DNA of 64,000 bases from Limiplasma sp031549415 (lineage in GTDB: Bacteria > Bacillota > Clostridia > Christensenellales > Aristaeellaceae). How positions within the stretch are numbered: position 1 is the stretch's first letter; every line of letters begins with the position of its first letter. Where the stretch lies: contig JAVBPU010000005.1 in the NCBI GenBank assembly GCA_031549415.1, positions 1 through 64,000 on the forward strand, given 5' to 3'. Shown here piece by piece: positions 1 to 9,700 of this stretch. A program made the position numbers and the translations under genes. Below the pieces are notes generated by a model. The model saw only the letters and a list, made by a program, of their open reading frames with translations. It did no database searches and was not told the DNA's origin.

Positions 1-60
1 CTCGAACCCTCGACCTCCAGCGTGACAGGCTGGCATTCTAACCAACTGAACTACCGGGCC
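1..60 (-). tRNA. tRNA-Asp (GTC), 3' end outside window
   Basis: Read on the minus strand, the sequence starts GGCCCGG at position 60, has a D-arm GTTCAGTTGGTTAGAA and an anticodon arm CCAGC-CTGTCAC-GCTGG whose loop carries GTC (Asp). The T-arm GGGTTCGAG lies at the window edge, so the acceptor 3' half is cut off. It lies four bases downstream of tRNA-Val in the same orientation, so the two are probably co-transcribed. Confidence 0.93.
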
Positions 61-64
61 ATTC

Positions 65-140
65 TGGTGGGAACAACAGGGCTCGAACCTGTGACCCTCT
101 GCTTGTAAGGCAGATGCTCTCCCAGCTGAGCTATGCTCCC
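65..140 (-). tRNA. tRNA-Val (TAC)
   Basis: A complete 76-base cloverleaf on the minus strand. The acceptor stem GGGAGCA pairs with TGTTCCC (one G-T pair), the D-arm is GCTCAGCTGGGAGAGC, the anticodon stem TCTGC/GCAGA encloses CTTACAA with anticodon TAC (Val), and the T-arm is CAGGTTCGAGCCCTG. The 3' CCA is encoded. It lies directly upstream of tRNA-Asp. Confidence 0.95.
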
Positions 141-267
141 CAATGCCGCTTTGGGCGGCGACGTGATATATCATACCTGCCACCAGGCCATTTGTCAATA
201 CGCAAATGCCGTGGATTGGAAATTTTCTGTGCGCGTCCCGCTGGAGACGCGCTAGGACAAAGGCCCG

Positions 268-1470
268 CTAGGCCTTCCCCAGCAACGCCAGCGCCTGGTC
301 CCAGATCCTGTCCGCCAGCTCCCGCTTGGAAAGCATAGGGTATTCGGTCTCCCCCTGGGCGGTCACCAAGGTGGCGATGTTGGTGTCGGTGCCAAAGCCC
401 GCCCCTTCCTTCGTCACGTCATTGGCCACCACCAGGTCCACCTGCTTGCTTCGCAGCTTTTTGCGGGCATTGGCCACCAAATCCTGGGTCTCCGCGGCAA
501 AGGCCACCAGCACCTGCCCCGGTCTTTTGCGCTGCCCCACAGCCTTGGCCACGTCCGGGTTTTCCACCAGTTCCAGTATCAGAGGGGCGCCCTCTTGCTT
601 TTTCAGCTTCTGTTGGCTTTCGTTCTTGAAACGGTAATCCGCCGGGGCGGCAGCCTGGACGATGATCTCCTGCTCCTGGCAAAGCTCCATCATGGTATCA
701 TATAGGTCCTGGGTGCTTGTCACGGGCACCCGGGTCACTCCCCCGGGCACCGGCAGGCTTACAGGCCCGGATACCAGGGTGACCTTTGCGCCCCGCTGCT
801 GGGCCGCCTCCGCCAGGGCATAGCCCATCTTGCCGGAGGAATCATTGGTGAGGTAGCGTACCGGGTCCAGCCGCTCCACCGTGGGACCGGCGGTGACCAA
901 GACGGGTAGGCCCTCCATGTCCCGCCTGGGCAGCAGCAGCAAAAGCGCCGCCTCCACGATGTCCTGGGGCTCGCTCATGCGGCCCGCCCCATTGTCCCCA
1001 CAGGCCAGCAGGCCTGTGTCCGGGCCTATGGTATGCACGCCCCGCTGTCGCAACGCCCGCAGGTTTTCCTGGGTCGCGGGGGCCTCCCACATGGCGGTGT
1101 TCATGGCCGGTGCTAACAGAATGGGCCCCCGGCTGGCCAGCAACGTGGTGGTGAGCATATCGTCCGCAATCCCCGCCCGCAGCTTGGCCAGCAGGTTGGC
1201 TGTGGCGGGGGCCACCAGCATCAAGTCCGCCTTCTTGGCAAGGGCCACGTGCTCCACTTCCCAGGCCGCCTCCCGGTGGAAGGTATCCACCGTCACAGGC
1301 TGCCCGGAAAGGGTTTCAAAGGTCAAGGGGGTTACGAACTCCGTGGCGTTCTTTGTCATCACCACGTCCACCGTCGCCCCCAGCTTTTTCAGGCGCGAAA
1401 CCATATCCACGGCCTTGTAGGCCGCAATGCCGCCTGTGACGCCCAGCACCACGCACTTGCCGGAAAGCAT
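268..1470 (-). CDS. coaBC: Bifunctional phosphopantothenoylcysteine decarboxylase / phosphopantothenate-cysteine ligase
   Basis: This 400-residue cytosolic enzyme catalyses two steps of coenzyme A synthesis: CTP-dependent coupling of 4'-phosphopantothenate to cysteine, then FMN-dependent decarboxylation to 4'-phosphopantetheine. The N-terminal CoaC half has the flavoprotein start GVTGGIAAYK, the PAMNTAMW motif and the substrate-recognition stretch ACGDNGAGRMSEP. The C-terminal CoaB half starts at about residue 190 with VTAGPTVERLDPVRYLTN and retains VANDVTKEGAGFG. Length is normal for the fused family. The ATG follows the rpoZ stop by one base, and its ribosome binding site (GGAGG) lies inside the rpoZ 3' end, so translation is probably coupled. 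It is the last gene of the yicC-remA-gmk-rpoZ-coaBC operon within the window. Confidence 0.96.
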   Translation of the reverse strand: MLSGKCVVLGVTGGIAAYKAVDMVSRLKKLGATVDVVMTKNATEFVTPLTFETLSGQPVTVDTFHREAAWEVEHVALAKKADLMLVAPATANLLAKLRAGIADDMLTTTLLASRGPILLAPAMNTAMWEAPATQENLRALRQRGVHTIGPDTGLLACGDNGAGRMSEPQDIVEAALLLLLPRRDMEGLPVLVTAGPTVERLDPVRYLTNDSSGKMGYALAEAAQQRGAKVTLVSGPVSLPVPGGVTRVPVTSTQDLYDTMMELCQEQEIIVQAAAPADYRFKNESQQKLKKQEGAPLILELVENPDVAKAVGQRKRPGQVLVAFAAETQDLVANARKKLRSKQVDLVVANDVTKEGAGFGTDTNIATLVTAQGETEYPMLSKRELADRIWDQALALLGKA

Positions 1471-1471
1471 G

Positions 1472-1684
1472 CTATTCCTCCGTTTCGGGGTCCCGGTGAT
1501 AGGTGAGCAACCCCCGGTTCACCTCGTCAATGGCAACCATCAGGGGCTTCATCTCCTTAGGGTCGATCAGGGGCTGGGCGCCGCCCACCAGCTGGCGGGC
1601 CCGTTTGCTGGTCTCCACCACCAAAGTATAGCGGCTGTCCACCTTTTCGCTCAGTTCCACAATGGAAGGTCTTACGATGGCCAT
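1472..1684 (-). CDS. rpoZ: RNA polymerase omega subunit
   Basis: This small 70-residue protein has the Gram-positive omega pattern: an N-terminal IVRPSIVEL, then the conserved SRYTLVVETSKRARQL helix and a short acidic tail. Omega helps fold and hold the beta-prime subunit of RNA polymerase. The start is fixed by GGAGG eight bases upstream of the ATG. The position between gmk and coaBC is the standard order in Bacillus and Clostridia, which supports the call despite the short length. Confidence 0.94.
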   Translation of the reverse strand: MAIVRPSIVELSEKVDSRYTLVVETSKRARQLVGGAQPLIDPKEMKPLMVAIDEVNRGLLTYHRDPETEE

Positions 1685-1699
1685 TCTGGGATTCCTCCT

Positions 1700-2305
1700 T
1701 TATTCTTCCGGGATGGTTGGGATAAACCGGATGGTGCGCTGCTTTTCGGCGTCCACGATGTTCTTGAGCTGCACATAGGCCAATTCCAGATCATCGTTGA
1801 TCAAAGCATATTGATAGCAGGAGATTTTTTGAATCTCCTCACGGGCATTGTTCAGCCTGCGCTCAATCTCCGCCGGATCGTCGGTATTTCGGGTATGAAG
1901 GCGCACGCGCAGGGCCGAAAAGCTGGGCGGCAAAATGAAAATGCTGACATATTCCTCCGCCTGCTCCATCACGTGGATGGCCCCCTGGGGGTCCACGTCC
2001 AGCAGCACGTTCTTGCCCGCGTCCAGGTTCTTTTGCACCTCTTCCTTCAGGGTGCCGTACCGGTGCCCGTGGACGGTGGCATGTTCCAAAAAAGCGTTCC
2101 GCGCCAGTAAACCATCAAAGGCCATCTCGTCCACAAAATAATAATGGACCCCGTTGACCTCCCCCGGCCTGGGTTCCCGGGTGGTCACGCTGCAGGAAAA
2201 CACAATGCTTGGGTCGCTGTTCATCAGCTTCTTCACCAGCGTTCCCTTGCCTGTGCCCGAGGGCCCTGAAATAATCAGAAGCATGCTCTTGCGCTGAATC
2301 TGCAC
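1700..2305 (-). CDS. gmk: Guanylate kinase
   Basis: This enzyme phosphorylates GMP to GDP with ATP in guanine nucleotide synthesis and recycling. The P-loop GPSGTGKGT lies near residue 14, followed by the GMP-binding segment TTREPRPGEVNGVHYYFV and the lid region HGHRYGT. The frame opens with a GTG (residue 1) seven bases after the remA stop; an internal ATG at residue 8 gives the more usual family start (MLLIISGPSG), but it has no better ribosome binding site, so the first 7 residues are uncertain. About 200 residues is typical for the family. Confidence 0.95.
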   Translation of the reverse strand: MQIQRKSMLLIISGPSGTGKGTLVKKLMNSDPSIVFSCSVTTREPRPGEVNGVHYYFVDEMAFDGLLARNAFLEHATVHGHRYGTLKEEVQKNLDAGKNVLLDVDPQGAIHVMEQAEEYVSIFILPPSFSALRVRLHTRNTDDPAEIERRLNNAREEIQKISCYQYALINDDLELAYVQLKNIVDAEKQRTIRFIPTIPEE

Positions 2306-2312
2306 GTTCCGC

Positions 2313-2582
2313 TCAAGCCTCCCTTTCCTCGGTCTGGATGCCTGCCTCCCGGCTGCCTACGCGCCCAGAAACCGTTTCCGGCTGAATGGCGGAGAGAATC
2401 ACATGGTCGCTGTCGGTCAGGATCACCGCGCGGGTCCTGCGGCCCTGGGTGGCGTCCACCACCCGCTTCTGTTCCCGCGCCTCCTGTACCATCCGCTTGA
2501 TGGGCGCGCTATCCGGGCTGACGATGGCGATGATGCGCTCCGCCACCACCATGTTGCCAAAACCAATGTTGATCAGCCGCAT
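2313..2582 (-). CDS. remA: RemA family extracellular-matrix regulator (DUF370)
   Basis: The 89-residue protein carries the RemA/YlzA family sequence: INIGFGNMVVAERIIAIVSP at the N-terminus, then SAPIKRMVQEAREQ and ILTDSDHVILSAIQPETVS. In Bacillus subtilis RemA is a DNA-binding activator of biofilm matrix operons. Here it has its canonical place between yicC and gmk. The exopolysaccharide operon at 53-60 kb is a conceivable target, but nothing in the sequence shows that directly. The last dozen residues (TEEREA tail) are not conserved in the family as I know it. Confidence 0.9.
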   Translation of the reverse strand: MRLINIGFGNMVVAERIIAIVSPDSAPIKRMVQEAREQKRVVDATQGRRTRAVILTDSDHVILSAIQPETVSGRVGSREAGIQTEEREA

Positions 2583-2591
2583 CCTTGCCTC

Positions 2592-3467
2592 CTATACCAC
2601 GTTTTGCGCCTGCTCCCGCAGCTTTTCCAGGATGCACTTGGCCTCCACCACAAGCTGCGCGATGTCCGCGTCCGAAGATTTGGAGCCGATGGTATTGACC
2701 TCCCGGTTCATCTCCTGCAGCAAAAAATCCAGCTTTCGGCCAATTTCTGCCCGGCTTTTCAGCCCGGCCTCAAACTGCGCCATGTGGCTGCGCAGGCGGC
2801 TCAACTCTTCATCAATGGCGGCGCGGTCCGCCAGGGTGGCCACCTCCTGGGCCAGGCGCTGGGGGTCGATGGCTTCCACCTGCCACTCCCGCAAACGGCT
2901 TTCCAGCCGGGCCTTATAGGCCAGCGCCGTCCTGGGGGCCAAGGCGGCGATCCCTTCTACCTTTTGCAGCAGCTCCGCCAGGTTCTGTTCCATATCTTCC
3001 CCAAGGGCCTCCCCTTCCATCCGGCGCATGGCCATCAGCTGGGCAATGGCCTTGTCAAAGGCTTCCTCCGCCAACGCCGTCACCTGCTGGGGGTCCTCCT
3101 GGCCCTCCTGGATGCTGAGCGCCCCGCATAGGGTCAGCATTTCCGCCAGGCTGGGCTGGGCTGCCTCGGGCAGCATGTCTGCCGCCCCCTGCAGCGCCTG
3201 CTGGCAAGCTGTGAGCAACGGCATATCCAGTTTCACCGCGCGGGCATCCTCCCGGTGATTTTGATAGGTCACAAACACGTCCAGATGCCCCCGGCCCAGG
3301 CCGCTGGCATTGATGCACCCCCGCAGCGCGTCCTCCAAAAACAGCAGCGCCCTGGGCAGCCGGTAGGATACGTCCAAAAAACGGTGGTTCACGGTTTTGA
3401 GCTCTACCAGCATTTCCCGCTCCTCGCGGCACAGCAGGCAACTGCCATATCCGGTCATGCTCTGCAC
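2592..3467 (-). CDS. yicC: YicC/YloC family endoribonuclease
   Basis: The 291-residue protein begins with the family hallmark MQSMTGYG and continues with ELKTVNHRFLDVSYRLPR, and it ends with QEMNREVNTIGSKSSDADI, the conserved C-terminal DUF1732 signature. YicC proteins are reported to be ribonucleases acting in RNA turnover. It is the first gene of the housekeeping operon, ending nine bases before remA, and a candidate vegetative promoter lies about 60 bases upstream. Confidence 0.92.
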   Translation of the reverse strand: MQSMTGYGSCLLCREEREMLVELKTVNHRFLDVSYRLPRALLFLEDALRGCINASGLGRGHLDVFVTYQNHREDARAVKLDMPLLTACQQALQGAADMLPEAAQPSLAEMLTLCGALSIQEGQEDPQQVTALAEEAFDKAIAQLMAMRRMEGEALGEDMEQNLAELLQKVEGIAALAPRTALAYKARLESRLREWQVEAIDPQRLAQEVATLADRAAIDEELSRLRSHMAQFEAGLKSRAEIGRKLDFLLQEMNREVNTIGSKSSDADIAQLVVEAKCILEKLREQAQNVV

Positions 3468-3525
3468 CCTTTTCCACCATCCTTGTTACCACAGTTTCAC
3501 CAGCTTGCAAAAGCTGTTAAATTTA

Positions 3526-3554
3526 AGTATATCATAGGTGTTTTGTTTTGAAAA
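3526..3554 (-). promoter_or_regulatory. Candidate vegetative promoter of the yicC operon
   Basis: On the minus strand a TATACT -10 box (3526-3531) stands 17 bases from a weak TTTTCA -35 box (3549-3554). The predicted transcription start is about 50 bases before yicC. The -35 match is poor, so this is a moderate call. Confidence 0.45.
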
Positions 3555-3583
3555 GCGCCGTAGCATATTTCTTCCAGCTTCGC

Positions 3584-6334
3584 TTAATCTTCCAATCCCT
3601 TAAGAAATGCCCCAATGATCCTCATTAGCTCTGCCGTATCAATCGGTTTTCCAATATGTTCATTCATCCCGGCCGCCCGGCAAGCATCCGCATCTTCTTT
3701 GAAAGCATTGGCCGTCATGGCCACAATGGGAATGGACAACGCTTTGGCCGTTCCCATCTCCCGGATTTTTCGCGTGGCCGTCAGCCCGTCCATCACAGGC
3801 ATCTGTACATCCATAAAAATCATATCATACTGGTCCTGATTTTCTGCGAACATGCGCAAGGCTTCCTCGCCGTTTTCCGCGCAATCTATCTTGATTTTCG
3901 TTTCCTCCAACAGCGCCTTGACAATTTCTTGGTTAATTTGAATGTCCTCCACCAAAAGCATACGGCAACGGCTAAAAGTTTTCAAAACCCGCTCTTTTTC
4001 AGTTCGCCTCGACACCAACGACTCTTGGTTGATCACCAGCTCATGGATCGCGTTCAAAATGGAAGACTGGAAGAGGGGTTTTTGGATAAACCGCATAATC
4101 CCCGCTTCCCGCGCTTCCGCTTCAATTTGGTTCCAATCGGAAATGGAGATCATGATGACGTTGACGCTGTCCCCTGCCAGCAAGCGGATCCGGCGAGCGG
4201 TTTCAATGCCATCCATGCCTTCCATGGTATAGTCCACAAAGACGATATCGTAATTTTCCCTTTGATGCATCGCCTGGCGGAAGATGGAGATGGCCTCCTC
4301 CCCATCATGGGCCAGGTCGCAGTGAATGCCAAACTGCTCCATCATGCGCCGAAAGTACTCCAAAACCTCCGGATCGTCATCAATGGCCAAAACCCGGATG
4401 GCGGCATAAACAGATTGATCAAAAACATTCTTGTTCTCGTTCAGGCGGTCCACCGCAAGCTTCACCGTAAAGCTGAAGCAACTGCCTTTGCCAGGCTCGC
4501 TGGTCACGCTGACAGAACCGCCCATCAGCTCGATAATTTTCTTGGAGATAGCCAGTCCCAGCCCGGTTCCACCAAATTTACGGGTAATGTTCGCCTCCGC
4601 CTGCTCAAAGGACCGGAAGAGCTTTGTCATTTGCTCCGGCGAAATGCCAATGCCGTTATCAATCACTTCACAGCACAGGGTACAAAACTGCTCGCTTTTC
4701 TCTACATTGCTGATTTTCAGCGTAACATTGCCGTGATCGGGCGTAAATTTGACCGCGTTGGACAAAAGATTGGTGATCACCTGGGAAAGCCGAAGCTCGT
4801 CCCCAATCACACAATGGGGTATCGCGGTGTCCAGGTTGACAAATAAATTGATTTTCTTTTCCTCCGCCTTGACGGAGATGACGCTTGTGATGTTCTCCAG
4901 CATTTTCTCCAAATTAAAGGGTTCAGGCTGAAGCTCCAGCTTATTGGCGTCGATTTTGGACATGTCCAGAATGTCGTTAATGAGGGCCAGCAAATGGCGG
5001 GAGGCTTCGTTGATCCGATCCAGGCAATAGAGCATTTTTTCGGGGTCCTTGGACGTCTGCCCAATTCTCGTCATCCCGATGATCGCATTCATGGGCGTGC
5101 GGATTTCATGGCTCATATTGGCGAGAAAGACGCTTTTGGCCGAAGCGCTGTTTTCGGCGGCGTTCTTCGCTTTTTCCACCTCCGCCATCATGGCCTTGTA
5201 TTCTCTCAAATCCCTGAAATAGCCCGCCACGCGAAAGCTGCCTTGATACGCCACCTTCACCAGCGTTACCTCGGCGGGGATCAGCTCATTCTTGCTGTTT
5301 TGGTGCATCCACTCAAAGGTGCAGGCGCCTTCCCGCATGGCCTGTTGCATCACCCGCCTGTGCTTTTCCGCGGAACGGACGCCATCGGGCTGAAACTCCG
5401 GCGAGAATTCAAAGAAGCGCTCAGTCAGCTGTCTTTTATCCTCCACCTGGAAGAATTTCAGGGTGGTATCATTGCATTCCACCAGCCTGCCTTCATCGTC
5501 CCAAAAGCCAAAGCCTATGGGTGTCGCGTCAATCATGATCTGGTTGAGCTCGTCCGCTTCCCGTGCCTTTTCCCGCGCCTCCAGCTCCGCGCGCATATCC
5601 CGAATGTACCCAATAATCCGGTGGCTGTCTTTATAGGCCACCCGCTTGAGCGTGACCTCGGCGGGCAGCAGGCCCCCTCCCATGGTTTTGTGCAGCCATG
5701 GAAAAGTGACTTCGCCACACTTCATGGCCCGATCAATGTATTCCAGCGCCATTTCATCGGCACGGCGCCCCGAGGGCTGGATCTCCGCGGAAAGCGTGAA
5801 AAAATTCTCGCAGTACTCCTCCTTGGACGCGCATTGAAATAGCTTCACGGCTGCCTCATTGCAGTCAATCATTTCCATTTTGTCGTTCCAAATATCCGCT
5901 GCCAGGGGGCAAGCGTCCAGCACGAGCTTGTTTCTCAGCTCCGACTCTTGCGTGGCCACCTCCTGCTCATATCGGCCGGTAATATCCCTGGCGATCCCCA
6001 ACAGGCCTTGCAGCTCGCCGTCCACAATCAACGGGGTCTTTTTCGTCTCCATAAACCGCTTGGTTCCGTCGTGATAGGTGATCCACTCTTCGATGGATTC
6101 GGTCCGGTTCCCGGCCATCACACGCTTGTCCGCCTCAATAAACAACGCGGCCATTTCCGCGTCAATATTGAATACTTCTAAATCCGTTTTCCCAATCAGC
6201 TCTGCTTCACTGCAATTGGCAAAACGCTCAAAGCTCGGATTACAACCCGTATATCTGCCCTCTTTGTCCTTATAAAAAATCAAATCGGGTATGGTATCCC
6301 GAATCACCTTCAGAACGGCATCCATTTCGCTCAT
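3584..6334 (-). CDS. Soluble hybrid histidine kinase: three PAS, HisKA, HATPase, two receiver domains
   Basis: This 916-residue signalling kinase has no signal peptide or membrane segment, so it should sense a cytoplasmic cue. In order: three PAS modules with PAC-like ends (about 1-125, 130-255, 260-385), a HisKA dimer domain with the phospho-His in NMSHEIRTPMNAIIGM (near residue 405), a HATPase domain with N-box NLLSNAVKF, DNGIGI and FGGTGLGLAIS, then two receivers (about 645-770 and 790-910). Receiver 1 has FVDYTMEGMDG and QKP; receiver 2 has FMDVQMPVMDG and GKP, so both keep the phospho-Asp and Lys. It is divergent from the GGDEF/EAL protein at 6734, whose N-terminal receiver is a plausible phosphotransfer partner. 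No HPt domain is visible in either protein. Confidence 0.93.
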   Translation of the reverse strand: MSEMDAVLKVIRDTIPDLIFYKDKEGRYTGCNPSFERFANCSEAELIGKTDLEVFNIDAEMAALFIEADKRVMAGNRTESIEEWITYHDGTKRFMETKKTPLIVDGELQGLLGIARDITGRYEQEVATQESELRNKLVLDACPLAADIWNDKMEMIDCNEAAVKLFQCASKEEYCENFFTLSAEIQPSGRRADEMALEYIDRAMKCGEVTFPWLHKTMGGGLLPAEVTLKRVAYKDSHRIIGYIRDMRAELEAREKAREADELNQIMIDATPIGFGFWDDEGRLVECNDTTLKFFQVEDKRQLTERFFEFSPEFQPDGVRSAEKHRRVMQQAMREGACTFEWMHQNSKNELIPAEVTLVKVAYQGSFRVAGYFRDLREYKAMMAEVEKAKNAAENSASAKSVFLANMSHEIRTPMNAIIGMTRIGQTSKDPEKMLYCLDRINEASRHLLALINDILDMSKIDANKLELQPEPFNLEKMLENITSVISVKAEEKKINLFVNLDTAIPHCVIGDELRLSQVITNLLSNAVKFTPDHGNVTLKISNVEKSEQFCTLCCEVIDNGIGISPEQMTKLFRSFEQAEANITRKFGGTGLGLAISKKIIELMGGSVSVTSEPGKGSCFSFTVKLAVDRLNENKNVFDQSVYAAIRVLAIDDDPEVLEYFRRMMEQFGIHCDLAHDGEEAISIFRQAMHQRENYDIVFVDYTMEGMDGIETARRIRLLAGDSVNVIMISISDWNQIEAEAREAGIMRFIQKPLFQSSILNAIHELVINQESLVSRRTEKERVLKTFSRCRMLLVEDIQINQEIVKALLEETKIKIDCAENGEEALRMFAENQDQYDMIFMDVQMPVMDGLTATRKIREMGTAKALSIPIVAMTANAFKEDADACRAAGMNEHIGKPIDTAELMRIIGAFLKGLED

Positions 6335-6504
6335 AAGCCCTCCCCGAACAGATCATTTGCTTCCCTTTCGCTTACGCTCTTTCCCAGGAGCCCCGTAAAA
6401 CGGATGACTTTGTTCAAGCATGCGTGAAATACAAAGGCTTCGGTTCCTCCTGTATAAAAGCTCTGCGTTGGAGATGCCAACCGGTGAATCGTCACGGTAT
6501 GGGA

Positions 6505-6533
6505 ATTATACCATAAACGCCACGTTGCGACAA
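6505..6533 (-). promoter_or_regulatory. Vegetative promoter of the hybrid kinase
   Basis: On the minus strand a perfect TATAAT (6505-6510) is separated by 17 bases from TTGTCG (6528-6533). It would start transcription about 160 bases before the kinase gene. Confidence 0.7.
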
Positions 6534-6599
6534 CATTCCCCGGAAATATCCCACCGTAGCCTTTTCACACCTTTTTTCGATCAGAAACCCCAAATGGAC

Positions 6600-6628
6600 T
6601 TGAAACAATGGGTCTCTTTTGGTAAAAT
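6600..6628 (+). promoter_or_regulatory. Vegetative promoter of the GGDEF/EAL gene
   Basis: TTGAAA (6600-6605) and TAAAAT (6623-6628) are separated by 17 bases. The predicted leader is about 100 bases long and shows no c-di-GMP riboswitch motif that I can recognise. The whole 6335-6733 interval between the divergent genes holds only these two promoters as far as I can see. Confidence 0.65.
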
Positions 6629-6733
6629 AATGAGAATCTATGATCTGTATGGATTGGCTTTTTTTGTCAGCTTCTGGGGCGGTCAGCCCGCTGTCCATAC
6701 CCACACATGTTACAACACTTGGAGGGACGCGTC

Positions 6734-9700
6734 ATGAGAGAACAAACGACCATTTTGGTCGTGGATGACATGGAGATCAACCGCGCCATTCTGGCGGAGC
6801 TTTTCCAATCGGAATGCACGGTGCTGGAGGCCGAAAACGGCCAGGAGGCGCTGGATCTCTTAAAGGCGCGCCCGGAGATCGACCTGGTGATCCTGGACAT
6901 TGTCATGCCCGTGCTGGATGGTTTTGCCACCCTAAAGGTCATCCGCGGCGAGCCCTCCTGGGCGCACCTGCCCGTGGTCATTTGTACCGAGCATGCCGAG
7001 GTGGACGTACAGGTCCGGGCGCTGGACTTGGGCTCCACGGACTTCATCACCAAGCCCTTTAACGCGCGGGTGGTCCGCCACCGGATCCGCAACCTCATTG
7101 AAATGCGCGAAATGGAGCGCAAGATTGCCGAGCAGCAGCGGGCGCACCAACTCCGCGATACCTTAAGCAGCATCGTTTCTCCCCTGGGCCTGTTCGAGTT
7201 CACCGAAAATCACGTGAAGGCCCTGTACATGAACCAAAGCATGTCCGACATGGTGACCTCGGCCTGCGGCAGCACCACGGCTTTCTCCACCGATATGCTG
7301 GGGACCCTGTACCCGGAGGATGCCCAGCTGCTGGTGGAGCTGCTCCAAGGCAACCAGAAGAACGGCACCCCCGTGGACATGACCTATCACATCACCCGCC
7401 AGGACGGTACGGTGGCCACCCACGAGCTGCACGCCCTGTCCATCCGCTACGAACATTTCCAAAACCCCATCTATCTCACCAGCATTTCCGACGTCACCGA
7501 CCAGCGCCGCACGGAGCTGGCCCTGCGGGACGCGGACCAGCGGCTCAAATCCCTTATCAACGCGGTGCCTGGCGGCATCATCACCTTTGAAATGAGCGAA
7601 ACGCCCCGCATCACCTTCTTCAACGACACGGCCTGCGATATCGTGAAGCTGACCCGGGCGGAGTTTCAAAAGCAGGCGGAGGAGAACGTCTACGCCTTCC
7701 TCTTCCCCGAGGACGTCCATATTTTGCGGGATCTTGCCGCGCGCTTTTTGGCCCATCCCCAGGCCATGGGCGATACCTTCCGGGTGGTCTGCAAGGACGG
7801 CGAAATCCGCTGGGTGCGCCTGTCTGCGTCCCCGCTGGTCACCGTGGACGGCACGCTGCTGGCCAACTGCGTATGCAGCGACGTCAGCGTGGAAAAGGAA
7901 TCCGACCTCAAGCTGGAACAGGCCTTTAAGGAAATGCAGTACCGCAGCGAGCATGACGCCTTAACCGCGCTTTGGAACCGGGAGACTTTCAACCAAAAGG
8001 CCCAGGAGCTGCTGCTGAAAAACGCGGATATCCCCCATGTGTTGCTGGCCCTGAACATCCAGCGCTTCAAGGTGGTCAACGAGCTGTTTGGCACGGATAT
8101 GGGCGACCGGGTGCTCATCACCCTAAGCCGGGGCATGGAGCGCCTCTTTGGCGACATTGGCGTTTGCGGGCGCATGGAGGCGGACCATTTCATGGCCTGC
8201 TTCCCCTCCTCGGAGCTGAACATGGAGCGCATCATGCACATGCTGGACAGCGAAATGAAGGCCCAGTATGTGGATTATCATATTGAGGTGCTCTTTGGCG
8301 TCTATCAGGTGCACAATGTGCACGTGGCCGTGGACCAGATGTGCGACCGGGCCAGCATGGCGCTCAAGACCATCAAGGGCAGCGCGGTGAAGCGCTATGC
8401 CTTCTATGACGAAAACATGCGGAAAAACATGATGGAGGAGCAGGGCATCATCGAAGAGATGAACGATGCCCTGGAGCAGGGGCAATTCATCCCCTACCTG
8501 CAGCCCATCTATAACCTGAACACATTAACCCCTGTCAGCGCCGAGGTGCTGGTGCGCTGGAAGCATCCGGAAAAGGGCATGATCTCTCCCGGCACCTTCA
8601 TTCCCCTGTTTGAGCGCAACGGCTTTATCACCAAGCTGGACTATTCCCTGTGGGAACAGGCCTGCGCCATCCTGCACCGGTGGAAGGTGAACCACATGCC
8701 CCTGGTGCCGCTGAGCATCAACATCAGCCGCATCGACTTGTACCATCCCCAGCTGTGCGAGGATTTGGTGGGCCTGCTGCGCAAGTATGATTTGGACCCC
8801 TCCCTGCTGAAGCTGGAAATCACCGAAAGCGCCTACATCGACGACATGGAGGTGCTCACGGCGGTGCTGCGACGCCTGAGAGCCGCTGGTTTCCGCATCC
8901 TGATGGACGATTTTGGCAGCGGCTACAGCAGCCTGAACACCTTAAAGGACATGCCCATCAACATTCTCAAGGTGGATATGCGCTTCTTGGAAGAGCTGGA
9001 GGACAGCCCCCGGGCCGCCAGCATTTTAACCAGCGTGGTACGCATGGCCAAATGGCTGGAGCTTCCCGTCATCGCCGAGGGGGTGGAAACCAAAGCGCAG
9101 CTGGATTTCCTCTATTCCATCGGCTGCGATGACGGCCAGGGGTACTACTTCTCCCGGCCCATTCCCCTGGCGGATTTTGAAACCCTGCTGCAAAATGTCA
9201 ATCCGGAAAACAGCCACCGCAGAAGCAGCTCCGTGCAGGAATGCAACCTGGATTTCCTGTGGAATCCCAGCATGGATGTGAACCTGCTGTTTAACACCAT
9301 GATTGGCGGCATGGCCATCTTTGAGCTGCGGGAAGGCGCGCTGGAGGTGCGCCGGGTGAACGACGCCTACTACCATGTGATGGGCCTGACCCCTCAGCAG
9401 GTGTTCCGGGACAGCCAGGACGCCTTTGAGGACGTGTTCCCCGATGACCGGGAACCCTTGCTGGAAGCCTGCCTGTCCGCCTTGCGCTCCGACCGGGTGG
9501 AGTATGTGACCATTCGCCGCAAGCATGGCGACGGGCATATGATCTGGCTGGAAAACAAGATCCGCCACCTGGCTTCGGATTCGGAGTTCCCCGTGTTCCT
9601 CTTCATCGTCAATGATGTGACCACCCAAAAGGAATACGACCTGACCCGGACCCTCAGCCAGTATACCCAACTGATGCGCAACCTCTTTTACAACGTATAT

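Noticed and set aside
3656..4846. 396-codon open frame on the plus strand
   Set aside because: Antisense to the ATPase and receiver domains of the hybrid kinase; composition is that of a shadow.
6629..6733. Possible c-di-GMP riboswitch in the leader of the GGDEF/EAL gene
   Set aside because: The conserved GEMM core sequences were not found in the leader of about 100 bases.
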